This document shows positions 34,572 to 47,500 of a stretch of DNA of 64,000 bases, one piece after another. Location of the stretch: positions 40,415,030-40,479,029 of the forward strand of contig CM020618.1 in the NCBI GenBank assembly GCA_009829735.1, read 5' to 3'. The translations under genes and the position numbers were made by a program. Origin of the DNA: Pyropia yezoensis. Its lineage: Eukaryota > Rhodophyta > Bangiophyceae > Bangiales > Bangiaceae. A model generated the notes under the pieces. That model did not search any database, was not told the DNA's origin, and saw only the letters and a list, made by a program, of their open reading frames with translations. Every line of letters begins with the position of its first letter. Within the stretch, counting starts at the first letter, position 1.

Positions 34572-37347
34572 TGATGCAAAGAATCAAGAAAGGAAACACA
34601 AAGAATCAAAAAAACGTCGGCAGCCGCGGCGCTCACACCAGCTATGAGACAGGAGGACAGTCAAGCGCACCACAGGAGACACACTGGCAGGTAGCACGCG
34701 ACGTCTGGCGACGCGGCAGGCAGACGCCATGGGCTTGGCGTGGGCGGATACGGGTAACTGGGCGACGCCGGCCTTGCCGCCGCTGCCGCCTCCGTGCCGC
34801 GGCCGCCGCGGGGGTCGTCACCCCCCCACGACCTCCGCGGCCGGCAGCCACGCCCCACCGCGCGACCGGCGTGGCGGTGGGGATGGCGGCGGCGGCGGGG
34901 GCGGCCGTGGCAAAAAAAAAGCTGCCATCGCCCCCCCCAACAACCACGAGCGCCGGCACCCAGCCAGAAAGAGGACCATCACACCGTCGCACACCTCCAA
35001 TGGCCCCCTCACCGGCACCCCGCACAGCACACCCCCCCACAGCATCCCCCCAATTACCCCCCCCCACACCCCCGCCCACCCCCACAACAGCACCGCTGCC
35101 GTGACGCCGACGCGACGACGATCTTGATTCTGCTGCCGCTGCCTTGCCGCCCCCACCGCGGGGGTTGTCCCTCCCCCGCAACCGCCACGGCCGGCAGCCA
35201 CGCCCCACCGCGCCACCGGCGTGGTGGTCGCTGCGGCGGCGGCGGGGGTGGCGGCGGCGGCAAAAAAAAAAAGCGGCGGCCCCCCCCCACCACCACGAGC
35301 ACCAGCTCCCACGCGGGAAGAGGACCACCGCACCGCCGCGCACCGCCAGCAGCCCCCCCACCACCACCCGCCACAGCACCCCCCCCTCGCAGCCTCTCCT
35401 GCAGCTCCCCCCCACACAGCCCCGCCACCCCCCACAACAGCACCGCCGCCGTGTCGCCGCCGCGTCGCCGACCTTGCTGCCGCTGCCGCTTTCTTGCCGC
35501 CGAGAGTCGCGGGGACGGGGGCGGGTGCCGCGGCGGAGGATGGGGCGGGGCGATGGAAGCGCGCGGCAACGATGGCGCGTACGACGGTGGGGTGGCAGTG
35601 GCCGCAGGCGACGGGATGCCGACGGCGGAGGGGGGGTACGGGCGGTGACCGGGAGCAGGGAGCTGGAGAGCGAGGGGGTTTTGGTGACGCAAAAAAACCA
35701 GGGGGAACATCCTGCAACGTAGCGCAGCCAAGGCCTCATTGCGTGGGGCGTACACCCTTTTCTCCCGTGCTTTTTTAGGCCCGCACGCTGTCGGGCGAGC
35801 TCAGTCGGTACGTAGCAGACTACGCCCCGCGGCATGAAAAGTGTGCTCCACTTTTCCAGGGCCGGCGAACGTTTGGCGCCGGCGTTCTGCTCCAAGTCAG
35901 GTCGCTTTGGAGAATCTGGGACCTGGCTCTCTGTGAGTGCCCAAGACCAGCGTTGGGAAAAGCGTTGGGGACGCTGATCGTTCTTTTTGACAATGAGGGC
36001 TGACGCGCATCGCGCTTTGAAAAGATCAGAGCCTTCGTTGTGCTTTCACCTGAGACACTTCAAAAAAGCACTCAGGAGGCTCCAAAAACACAAAAGTACC
36101 GGGGCGGGGGGGGGCGGCGGCCGAGTGCCCCTGAACGGCAGTGCTGCGTCAGTCGCAGCGCCATGCCCTCGCCTCGCCCCTTTCCCCCTTCCCCCTTCCC
36201 CTCTTTCTCCCATCCAGCCCACCGTCATGGAGAATTCAAGGGGTAGCAGCGGAGGTACGAGGCTGCTCGTGACCAGTAACAGTGTGCGCCGCCCACTCCA
36301 GTGATCACCTGCGACCTGGTGGCCGCGGGGCGCCGGGCGCAGCATACAGAGTCCGCTGGTGCCGTCTCCGCGTGGCCGCTCCGAGGGCTAATGCCGCTGC
36401 CAGTTTAGTATGGTTGTACGCCCGCTCTGGATGTAGCATGGGGGGGGGGGGTGTCTAATTCTACCGGCGCCACGAGGCAGCAGCACAGAGTCGCCTGGTC
36501 AGGCGGCGTGCTCTCATCGCCCGGCATTCCCAGACAATCCCTTCGTCACGTGGTCGTCCAGGTGGAAGAAATCCGCGAAGGCAGGCCCTGTCGTGAGGAG
36601 CGGGCAAGCTGTGTCACCGTCAAAAGGGGGGAGGGGAGGACGGAAAGCGGCCGCCAGTCGGCAGCATCTGGCTTTAGGCAGTGGGGGGAGGGGCACAGAG
36701 GACCGCAGGGGAGAGCGTTCATTGCCCTCACCACTCTTGATACTCACAGCGACGGGAGGCGGGGCGGCTTCTCCCGCAGGACCTGCTGGACTGAGGAATG
36801 GAGGCGGTGCGCCGCATCGAGGCGAGGTTTTTCGGGGTCCCCACAGCCAGTTCCAGTAACTTTGATCAACTTTGTCCACCTAGGGGACTCCAGGGGTAAA
36901 CGAAGAGAGCGGGAAGAGTTTTTTGTGGGGGCAGGTGGTGAGACGTTGGGAAAAGGGGAAGGGAGGAAGCAAAGCGAAGTGAGCAAAGCGAAGCATCACT
37001 GTGTGGAGCTCGCCGTGAAGGCGGCGATGGCGGCAGCCGTGTAAAAAAGGCTGTTGGTGTTGCTGGCGGGGTGGAGCACGTGGCAGCGGCGGCGGAGCTG
37101 AGGTCGGGCATTGGGTGGCCAGCAACGTCGGCGGTGTGCGTGGCGGCCGTAGCGATGGTGAGGCGACCCCTGCGGCATCCCCAGGAACAGCCGTGCCGCG
37201 GTGACTGAGATGGAAGCGCAATGCTGCAACGTATCAAGCGCAGGCTGAGGCGGGGAGCGCCGAGGAGCGAGGGATGCCACTCGAGGCTGGGATTGGCTGG
37301 CAAGAAAACTGCATTTTCTGTAAGCAATGTGCTGTGACCTGCTGTGA
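34572..37347. repeat. Segment duplicated across the N gap, copy B
   Basis: A direct copy of 31302-34071 with about 1% differences, mostly single bases and homopolymer lengths. It continues without a break into the gene at 37993. Confidence 0.95.
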
Positions 37348-37993
37348 GCTTTTCCCAGCACTCATCATTCTTCAGCAATCGGCCATAGTCAACTCGAAAC
37401 TTCTCACGTCCCACCCCCGCGACACCGTCCCCCCCCAAAACCTTCACAGCAATACGGCGGTGGTCGCCCAACTGCTTCCGCTCGTTACGGCCCAGCTTGA
37501 ATGTAGGGTGCTTGTTACCGACAAACACGGACATCGGCAGCAGCCCATCAATACCGACCTCCCATGCGGTCAGCACTGCGTCAACGGTAGTCATGCCTTT
37601 CGGCAGCTTCTGCTTCTGCAGGATGACAGCGGGCGCAGAGAGGGACGGGCCGGCCGGCCAAGGGGAAACGTGGCCGTTCTCGGCAAGAGCGGCCTGCGGC
37701 GGCCGCGATGCGGTGCCGCTGGTCAAGCTGGGCGCAGATGATGCCGTTGGCGGTGGAGATAGGCCGGGATGACCCCCGTCCAGGACAAGCGCGTTGAGAG
37801 CTGCCGCGTTGACAGGCGCTGCTTCAAACACAGCGAGTGAAAAGTCGTTGAGCCACTCGTCCGTGGAGGCATCGGCTCCAGCCTCGTACATGCCGCGATA
37901 CAGCTGTAGTGTTGCGTCAGGAATGAGGGAGCGTGTGTACAAACGGGCAGCCACTTTATCGTCCAAGTGGCTGCCCTCCCACCGGAAGGCCAT
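36514..37993 (-). CDS. Unknown protein gene, at least two exons, head to head with the tyrosine recombinase
   Basis: From ATG 37993 the minus strand reads MAFRWEGSHLDDKVAARLY, RGMYEAGADASTDEWLNDFS, a Pro/Ser-rich linker, and a conserved-looking core: TTVDAVLTAWEVGIDGLLP, SVFVGNKHPTFKLGRNERK, DYGRLLKNDECWEKLTAG. A likely donor follows at about 37348 (CAGCAG/GT). A strong acceptor (CCCCTAG) at about 36880 leads into an exon with DKVDQSYWNWLWGPRKTSP, ending at 36514. A further 5' exon may exist, because CTCGCAG precedes GTGAACATGG. I do not recognise the family. A broken relative at 22.2 kb shows that it is dispersed. It diverges from the recombinase at 38548, an arrangement like the Cys-rich gene/transposase pair. 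Confidence 0.5.
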
Positions 37994-38205
37994 GTTCACC
38001 TGCGAGATGGGCTCAACCACAGGACAGCCCGCTGCCCTTGCGATACAGGCGGGGCAGGCGGGCCTTGGGAACGGCGCTGACTGCGACACTCACGGAAAAG
38101 GCCGCACACGGCGAGAGGACTGTGACGTAATGTGCTCGGGAGAAGCACCACCGCACAGAGTACGAGCAGTTCCCGGAAAGTTCCTGTCCGCCGCAACAAC
38201 TCCAT

Positions 38206-38547
38206 TTATTAATGAACAAATCTGACGAAATTCTCTTTTTTAAGCATAGCGGCACTGCACTCAGACATATGGTGCAGAGGCACTGCTGCAGCAGCCATGG
38301 CGAGCGCCACAGATGCTCGCTGTCAAAGTTGCGAGCTCACCCACATATGGCTCATAGATGTAAATATTGTTGAACTCATGTTACACGTTTTTGGAAATAC
38401 CTGCAAGAGTTACGCTATGGTCAGTAACTGTTGTGCCACTTACGGTCACGTGGCTGTTCTTCCTGGATGTCGCGGTGGCCCCGTGTGCAACGGCAGACTT
38501 GCGTCCCGTCTCCTGGTGTCAACGTGCTCGCACCCACCTTGACCACG
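38206..38547. other. Divergent region upstream of the tyrosine recombinase
   Basis: About 340 comparatively AT-rich bases (for example TAAATATTGTTGAAC near 38360) upstream of the recombinase start. A probable promoter region; no specific site was assigned. Confidence 0.4.
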
Positions 38548-41500
38548 ATGGGTCGCAAGCAGCACCGACATGGGTCCGTTCACTCCGGCCGGGTGCAGAA
38601 GCCTTCCATCTCGGAGAGCATCAACACTGATGACGTGATCCAGGCATCGCAGGCAGTCGCAACCAAGGTTGCCTACAGCAGGTATACCACAGGGAAGCGA
38701 GGGTGGCTGGAGTGGACCGCGGCGCAGGGGTGTAGCAGCACTGGGCTAGATGAGCACGCCGCGAAGAGAGTGGCTGAGTATATGTATTATCGCACGGATG
38801 CATTTACTTTGATGGGCTCCACGGCCAGCCAGCTTTTGGCGGCCGTGGCGCAGTACTACACTTCAAACACCGCGTGTGGCGAGAGCAAGTGTGTGGCAAA
38901 AACCACTTGCACACACGACACCCAAGTTGGGGCGGTGTACAAGGGCTGCCTCCCGTGTCGGGGGAACCGGAAGAAGTGCAAGTCGCACACACTCTGTCCC
39001 TGTTGTGGGGCAAACCCCCCACTGACAAACAAGAGGATGGTGTGTGGCCCAACAGTTTCTTGGTCGGGACGGGGACGCAGGGCCAAGCCCCGCTGTCCCT
39101 CCCCTTATCCCCCCAGGGTCCCCTCAGAATCTCGCCACTCAGAATCTCCCACCCCAGCACCTGCCCACCGGGCCACACGAAAATTCAAGACGATAAATGC
39201 AGAAAACCCTCAAGTCCAAGTTGGACTTACTACTAAGCTAACTATCCCAAACTTAGGGAATATGGACCCAAATGCAGGGGGAGGAACGGATCAGGCTAGT
39301 GGCCTGCCGCTCCTTGCATGGCACGTGTTGCCCCCCTACCTGGCGGTCAATACTGCCACACTCCCCTCTCCTCAGTTCCGACCGACCCGGTCGGCCCTGT
39401 GAGGGGGTGCGTAAACGCACGTCTCGGCGTTGGGGGCGCGACTTGCTGTCCCCCCTTGAGTACGTAACGCGGATGTGGAGGCGGTGACGTTGACCGCCCC
39501 TCTCCTCAAGCTTTCCCACTCGGCAGCTTGCTCTCCCCGGTTCACACTTCACCATCACCACCACCTCCCCTTCACCTTCCACGGGGCCGCCCCACGCTGG
39601 GGAGGCCACCCGTCTACCCACGATCCGAGTCCCCCTCAACTCGAGGCGGGTCTCGTGCCGCTGTAGCCAGGGCGTCTCTCCCCAACTTGGGGAGAGCCAT
39701 GGCGACCCCGGGAGTGGAGACGGACTCTCTCGACGAGCGTATGGAGGACACCTCCTACGGTGCAGCGCCCGCCGGGACTTCCGGCGGGGGCTTCGCGATC
39801 GCTTCGGGGGATGGGACTCCCGCGTCACCCGGCTTTGGGTTGACGGCGGGATCTCCCCCGGAGGCGGGACAAGTTGTCCCGTGTGAGGCCTTGGGGCGGT
39901 GGATTTACCCCGCTTGGCCTCTCTATGAGGAGGGGTTGACTGTTCTTCGCTGTGGCCGACTTGGCGCAGCGATGGGTCGGGTATGGGACCGCCTACGGGA
40001 GAAGTGTCCCCGTAGGGTCGGGTTCCCTGCCAGCTTCAGGACGGACCAGGTTGCCTTCCTGGACGACGAGGAGGTCGAAGACGTACAGCGTGCCAAGGCC
40101 ATGGTGGACCGCGGGGGAACTATCCCGGGTCCCGGCGACTTGCCGACCTTTGCGTGGGACGCTGTGGCAACTCGCCCCCCGTACCTTCACGAGGCCGATC
40201 CGCACACTCATCACTTTGATGTGCGGATGGAGAAGGACTTCCGGCGAGGTCCCTACTTGGTGACCTCGGCTCAACTTGAGTTCCCTCAGCAGTCTGCTGC
40301 CGGTAAGGAGCAGTACTATCCGAAGAAGCCCGAGTGGTGGCCTCAAGTTCAGGTCCCCTACGGGTTCCCGGCGTTGCTGCCACGGTTGCTTGACCACTTC
40401 GGCGCGGTCATGTTGACGGCTGGCCCTGATCACCTGGTGTGGGCCATGTTGGCGACCCAGTGGCTCCTCGAGGTCATGTCGACCTGGGTGTCTTGTGTTC
40501 AGCGGCGGATGATGCTCTGGCATCTCCCACTCCGGCTTATCCAAGGTTTGCAACAGCTCACCCCTCAGCTAGTTGCTGAGAGGTGCTCATCAGGACAACT
40601 CACTCTACTTGAGGAGATGCTCCGCCTCCACAAGTTTATCGAGTGGGAGAGCATTGAGCACAAGTTGCGCCGCCCCACTCGTGGGCCCAAGGACGATGGC
40701 GCACTTCGCCAGTTCGTGTGGGTCGCTCGTGAACTTCACGACGGCCGTGTGGTCCTACGAGAGGGGTTGGGCATTGGGGACTACCCGTATGCCCCGGGAG
40801 TGGATCGCCACACTGCGCCACCCCCGGACAAGCCCATAGTTATGGCCGTGCCCTCATATGATGACCATATGACTCAACCTACTGCGGGGGCCCCAAGTCG
40901 GGGTCGCAGTTACACCCGGGTCCCGCCACCTCGGCATGCCCCTCCGCTTCCTCCTGTCCCCTACCAGCCGCACGGGGACATCCCGATTAGCGTGGCCGTT
41001 GAGTCGTCCACCCCGGTGTCCCCCAACTTGGGGGCCACCCTCCTGACGGTATACCCCAAGTTGGTGTTACCGCCCACGCCTCTAACCTCAGAGATGATGA
41101 TCACCACGTTGGTGCGCACCATTTCCTGGCTGGCCGCGTCGACCGCAACCCTTCAAGTTTCCGAGACTCCTCAACTTGAGGAGTGCGTTCGTACTGCAGT
41201 GGTGACCGCGAGTTGCGAGTCGGTGGCGGGGTTTATGACGGCCGAGTTGGCTCGCATTGGGGCTATTATGCCCCAGCCAGCCCCACTTGGGCGTGGCAAA
41301 CGTCGCGCGAGCCGGGCATACTCGCCTCCTCGCCGTCGTCGCCGACACTCGCGGCGCTCTCCCTCCGTGTCGGAAGACTAGTTGTCTTACTCCGTCTCGG
41401 AGTCCTCGACTCCGTCTGAGTCGGAGTCGGTCCGGCGTCTGCGTCGCCAACTTGTACGCAAGACCAAGCGGGTTATTCGCCGCGGTCGTCGCCACTTGCG

Positions 41501-44500
41501 CGACCGTGAGGGGTGCGGCAGTTCCGACTTGGAGCCGCCGGCCCCGCCGACTGGTGGGGAGCGTTATCGGCGTGGGTCTCGCCGCTCGCCTCTACGTGAG
41601 GGCGAGGGCCGTGGGGTTGGAGAGTCTAGCATGCATGCCTAGTTGGCAGCTGCCTTTGTTGTGAGAGTGTGAGGGTTAGGGCTGTAGTTAAAAGCCACTC
41701 TGCGTACCACTTCGACTTGAAGCACTCTCTTGGCACTGTTACTCGGCCTTCCCTCACGTTGAGGGAGGGCTGCTAGGGTCTATCTCATGCCGGACACAGT
41801 ATGCCCGGACCTTCTCAGCGGGAAGGTCCTCCACATACTCCCACGTATCATCCTTGGCTTTGTAGCCAAACCAAGGCACCCTCAACATGAGGCGGTCAGT
41901 GTCCTCATCCCAGCCGTGGTCGATGAATTTATTGAACACGTACTCCTGCGGGCCCTGTTTGGCCGCAGGCAGCGAGGGGAGGCGCCACGCTTCCAACGCA
42001 CGCGCCCAAGCTGGGTCGCCTGCAGGCGGTGGTGCAACTTTGACCACGTCCTGTCCGTTCACTGTGCGGACCCCATCGTCACTTTTGATGGTGAAGCGCC
42101 GCCCATCAGTACGAAGGACCTGGTACGGCCCCTTCGTCTGGAATACCAACTTAACCCCTGTTGGGGTATGTGAGTGTACCAGCACCCAGTCACCCTGCTC
42201 GGGGACATGCTTAGCATTGCGCACCTTTTTGTCAAAGGTACGCTTGTAGCGCGTTTGTGCTTTGTCCATCTCAGCCCTGACTTTAGGGATGAGCTGTTCA
42301 AGCCTAGCAGCGAACTCCGCCTTACTCTCAGTAGGAGTAGGCGTACTGCCACCATCCTCCCTAGTTGGGAGCGGCCGCCGCACGGCAATAGACCGCACGC
42401 GACGGGGGGTCACAAAAGCGAGGGGTACTTCCCCGGTAGATGAGTGAACCTGCGAATTGTAGGCAGTGGTAAGAATAGAAATGTATTGGTCCCACGTCTT
42501 CACATGCTCACTCACATAGTGGCGCAGCTGCCGAACAATAGTTTTGTTGAAGCGCTCCACCTGCCCGTCAGTTTGTGGGTGGTAGGGGGTAGCATAGTTT
42601 GCCTTAACCCCCAACATATCCAGCACTCCCTGAAACAGTACAGACGCAAATTGCGTTCCATTGTCCGATAGTGTACTATCCGGAATGCCACACACGGCAA
42701 CCCAGTGATCTAGGAAGGCTGACAAGACCGACATGGCCGTGATCTCTGCCAGTGGGATCGCTCGCGTAAGTTTCTTGTAGCGGTCACAGATGACCAGGAG
42801 GTACTGGATGCCCTCCTCAGTCACTGGCAGTGGCCCAAGGATGTCCATCGCCAACGCGGCAAAGGGCTCCTTGGCCGGGAACAGTAGCATAGCCGTAGTA
42901 GGCCGCCGTTCCATCAGACGGTTCTGTGCACAACTTGTGCAGGCAGCCACCCAACTGTAGATGTCCACCACCATGGACGGCCAGTAGTACCTGGTCCTCA
43001 GGGTCTGGTACAGTTTACTAGACCCCAGGTGTCCACCTGTGGGAGCGTTACGCTCCCTCTCAAGGATACTGTCCTTGAGGGATGCGGGGACGACAAGTTG
43101 TTCGGTCCCCTGGAATACCCCCCTCCTCATGAGGAGGCCATCGTCTCCCAGAAAGAACCGCGTCTCCGCCACTGTATCCAGTGTATCCCTCTGCGACTTG
43201 CAGAAGGGATCCTCGGCCTGGGCCTTCACCACCTCGTCCAGGGACAGGGGCAAGTACTTCTTGTTCCCTGGCGCCTCGGGGTTCAACACCTGACCCGAGC
43301 GCGTGACTACCCCCACGATGCGGATGTCCTCATCAACTGGGTTAGTGTCCAGCTCCTCGGTAGGTACCCGAGAAAGGCCGTCGGCAAGGGCATGTTGCCT
43401 GCCAGGTCGGTACTCAATATCAAAGTTGAAGGGTGCCAGTCGCACCCTCCACCGGTTGAGACGAGTGTTCGTACAGTCCGTCTTAAAGCTGAACTGTAAC
43501 GCGCGGTGGTCACAGCGGATGAGGAACTTCTCACCTTCTAGGTAGTGACGAAGTGACGTCACCGCCCACACCACTGCGAGTCCTTCCAACTCGGTGACTC
43601 CGTAGTTCTTCTCGGCCGAGTTCAGCCCCTTGCTGAAGTATCCCACCGGCAAGTACTCCTTGTACGACCGCTGCTGAAGCACTACACAACCAAGTTGGTC
43701 GTAGCTAGCGTCCACATCCAGGATGTAGTGGCCTCCCAACCTGGGAATAGCCAGAATAGGGGGCTTCAGCAGAAGTTCCCGAAGAGTCTCAAAGGATTCC
43801 TGCTCCACCCGACTTGGGGGAGGCAAGTTCTTAGGTAGCGTTGAGCTCACTAACTCATTCAACGGTTTCGCCACCTTGGCGAAGCCCTGGGTGAAACGTC
43901 GGTACACGTTACACATCCCGAGGAAGCCCCTCATCTGGGTCTGGGTCCGGGGGTACTGAGCCTTACGGATGGCCCTCAAGTTCTTCTCGTTGACACTGAG
44001 ACGCCCCGGACGGACAACATGTCCCAAGTATTCCACCTCTTGAATGAAGAGGTGGCCCTTACTTGCCTTCAGTGACACACCGGCGTCAGCAAGTAGCTTG
44101 AACACCTGGCCAAGATGGCCAATGTGTTCCTCCGGACTTCGGGAGAACACAATGATATCGTCTAGGTACACGAGACAGATCTGCCACCGTACTCCGGCCA
44201 GAATCATGTCCATAGCGCGCTGGAAGGTTGCCGGCGCGTTACACAGACCAAACGGTAGACGCTTGCACTGGTAGGTACAACAGTGACAGGTAAAGGTAGT
44301 TTTTTGCCTGTCCTCCGGGGCAATGGGATTTTGCCATTACCCCGCGTTACAGTCTAGGGTAGAGAACACGTTTGCCTCCCCCAGTGAGCCCAGACAGTTG
44401 TCCATCCTAGGGAGGGGATAACTATCCTTCACCGTGCCCTCGTTGAGCTTACGATAGTCGATATAGAACCGTGGGGTCCCATCAACCTTGGGGACAATGA

Positions 44501-47500
44501 CCACCGGACTCGCCCACTCGGCGTTGCTGGCCTCGATCACATCGAGGGCCTCCATGCGAGCGACTTGCTCCTTAACGAGGGCCCTTAAACGGGGTCCTCC
44601 CCTATACGGTTGTTGGCGTATAGGGGGTGCACCGGGTTTTAACTCGATCCGGTGTTGGGTGGCTCTCATGAGTCCCAACTGACCATCCCACAACTTGTGA
44701 TATTGGTCCAAGAGGCGTTCAACTTGAACCCTCAACCTGGGTGGAACACCCTCCATGTCACATGGGGCCGAGGAGAGGCGGCGAACTTGGCTTGATGCTT
44801 CTCCTTTCCGGACTTCGGATCGCTACTTGCGCCCGCGTTGAGGGTGACCGCTACTACTGGTCCCTCGTGTTGGTCGATATAGCCGAACTTGGCTCCCGAC
44901 TTGAAGTACTTGGGCGACGAGCTCAGGTTCATCACCTGGATCCTCCTCGGGACTCCGGCTTGGGAGTCCATCGTGCCAAGTGCAACATGTACTTGGTGCT
45001 TGCGAGCAAGACGGGGGTACGGGTGCACCAACCCGTTCCCCGTATAATCAGTTACAACATCAACGTGCGCCACCGAGTTGGGGGGCAACGTGACCTTACG
45101 GGCTAAACGCAGGGTAGCAGTAAACCCTTCCCTCACAGACCAAACAGGCTTGGACTGTGAGACTGTCACAGGAGCCACAGACTTTCCCTTACCAAGGATG
45201 GGGATAGTCTCCCCATTCATCAACTTGACCCAGTACTCAGGGCCACAAATCAGAGGCACTTGTGTTACAACATAAGGGGTACCCAGAAGCAGGGGTACCG
45301 ATATATTCTCAACTACACCATAGGTCACGTCGACCTCATGGGTCCCCAACCTAGTTGGTAGGGTCACGGCACCAACGATGGGAAGTACCCCGCCATTGAT
45401 ATCGATCAGATGGTCAGCCTTAGACTTCCAGCGTTGGAGCTTCATCTCTTTTGGTAATAGCGACTTGCGTATCAAGGAGGCTCCTGACCCGGTATCAAGT
45501 ACGATACGGGCACAACAGGCACGGACGGGGGCTAGTTGCACCCGTCCAGCCACCTGGAAGTTCTCACCCGTCAGCACCGCGATGACCCGACGTGGGTTTA
45601 CGTTCTTGGGGAGTTCTACCCGAGGTGGGCCGACTCCCTTAGGTCGCCGCAGTATCCGACAGGGCTGGTTCGTCCTCTTAACCCACTTGGCCGAGGCTGC
45701 AGCTGTGAGCTTAGGACGGCGAGCTCCAACAGTCATTCTTTTCCCGCCGACTTGGCGTCGGAGTCCGAGGACGAAGGGGAAGACGACGAGTCCGAGGATG
45801 ACGTGTCCGCCCTCTTCGTCGAGGGTGTGGCGACCGCCACCACCGGTCGAGACCCACCCTCGCGGCGTGAACGTACTTCTTTCGTAGCCGACTTTTTACT
45901 CGCATTCTCAACGAGTTGTTCAATGCGTTTACTCAACTTGGGGCAATCATATGCCCAGTGTCCATCGGAGTTGCAGTTCCAACACCGATTGTCAGTTCCC
46001 GGAGGGGTCTTCCCAACTGGGGAAGACGAAGAGATACCCTGGGAAGTTCCCACGGCAGCTACCACCCTCTCCTTGCGGATTCAGCGCGCCTCTCTCAACT
46101 CTCTGGCCTGGCGCGCCTCCTCCCGTTCCTTGGCCAACTCGGACTGACGCTCCTGGCGTTGTTCCTCCCGCAACTTGCGGTAGGCCTCGCCTCTGCGGTA
46201 GGCGAACCTAGCCAACTCGGCCAGGGTCGCCCGGGCAGTGTTATGCTCCCGGGTCTCCATCCGGACTGACCAATGGAGCCCCTCCACAAACCGACTCTTC
46301 TTCACAGCTTGTGGATGAAGAAACCCACAAAGATTGTTGAGCTTACGGACTCGCTCCGCAAAGGGCAACTCGTCCTCCGCCTCTTCCTGATGGGCTTGCG
46401 TAAACTCTTCGACTTGAGAAGCCAACGCTGCCTCATCAACCATGGCTCTCAACAACCAGTTGACGAGCTCCAAATAGGACGTCACCTCACCAGCGCCTCC
46501 ACTTGAGGAGCTGGGCATGACGGACATAAGTTCTGTCCGCAAGTCTCCCTTCGTAAACTCCTGTAGCATGTAGAAAGCCATGCCTTCACTTGTGGCATTG
46601 TCGTCACAGGCTTTTGTGAAACGACGTAGGAACTCAAAGACACGGAGGGGGGGAGTTCCATCCCACTCCGCTTTGTGCCCAAAAGAGTAAAGTGCATTCT
46701 TCTTGGCACGGCACATGGCTCGGGCCTGGTCAGGACCATACGCCACCGACTTGTTGTGGAGGGCGTAGGTCTCACAGGCAAAGATCCTCTGGTAGACCGG
46801 GTTGGCTACCTCGATCTTGGGCGGCACCTCACGTTGAGGGAACAGCCGCAGTGGCACTGGGGTAAGTTCACCCTCAGTGCCTGTAGTCCGGCGCGGCGCG
46901 CTTGGTGTAGCCGCTGGCGTTTCCGGAGGGAATTCCCCCATGAAGGGCGTACGCCCCACCGAGTATGGTGTGGCTCCCTCGTTGGGAGTCACAGGTGTCG
47001 CCCCCTGTTCGGGGCGACCAGAGGTAGGCGTGAGGAGGGATTCCCCCGGCGCCTGCGGGCTCGAAAGCCCCGATCCGGTCTGGACATTAAGGCCATCTGG
47101 CAAACTCGCCACAATCTGATTCAGAATTGTATTCGCCATCGTGACCACCAGGTCCGGCAAAGTCTGCCGCAACACATTGGTCGCCTCCCGACGGACAGTT
47201 TCCGCGAGGAGTGGATTGACGACTCCAGTTGAGTCTCGGTCCGCTTCCGGGAGTCCACCTGAGGGGTAACCACATTCCTCAGGGGTCTCAACCGGGGGCA
47301 TGGGCACGAGCCCATCGCCGACCAACGGAGGTCCGCCGTCCTCTGAGAGCCTAGTTGGCGAGGGCGCCAAGCCAAATTTGGCTCCAACCCGAGTGGAACC
47401 CGCGGGGACAGTCCTCACCCCTTGGGACGTTCCCGTTGAGTATACCACACGGTGGCCAGACTTCGGCCCACCCACATCAGAAGTGTCACCCGAGCGAACT

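Noticed and set aside
31302-37347. A true tandem duplication of the inverted arm and neighbouring gene
   Set aside because: The copies abut the 500-N gap exactly as overlapping contig ends would; an assembly artefact is the simpler reading.
38431-39402. The plus frame running from the recombinase into the left LTR as one 323-aa protein
   Set aside because: The second half is LTR sequence that also occurs at 47.8-48.3 kb; the readthrough is a coincidence of the insertion.
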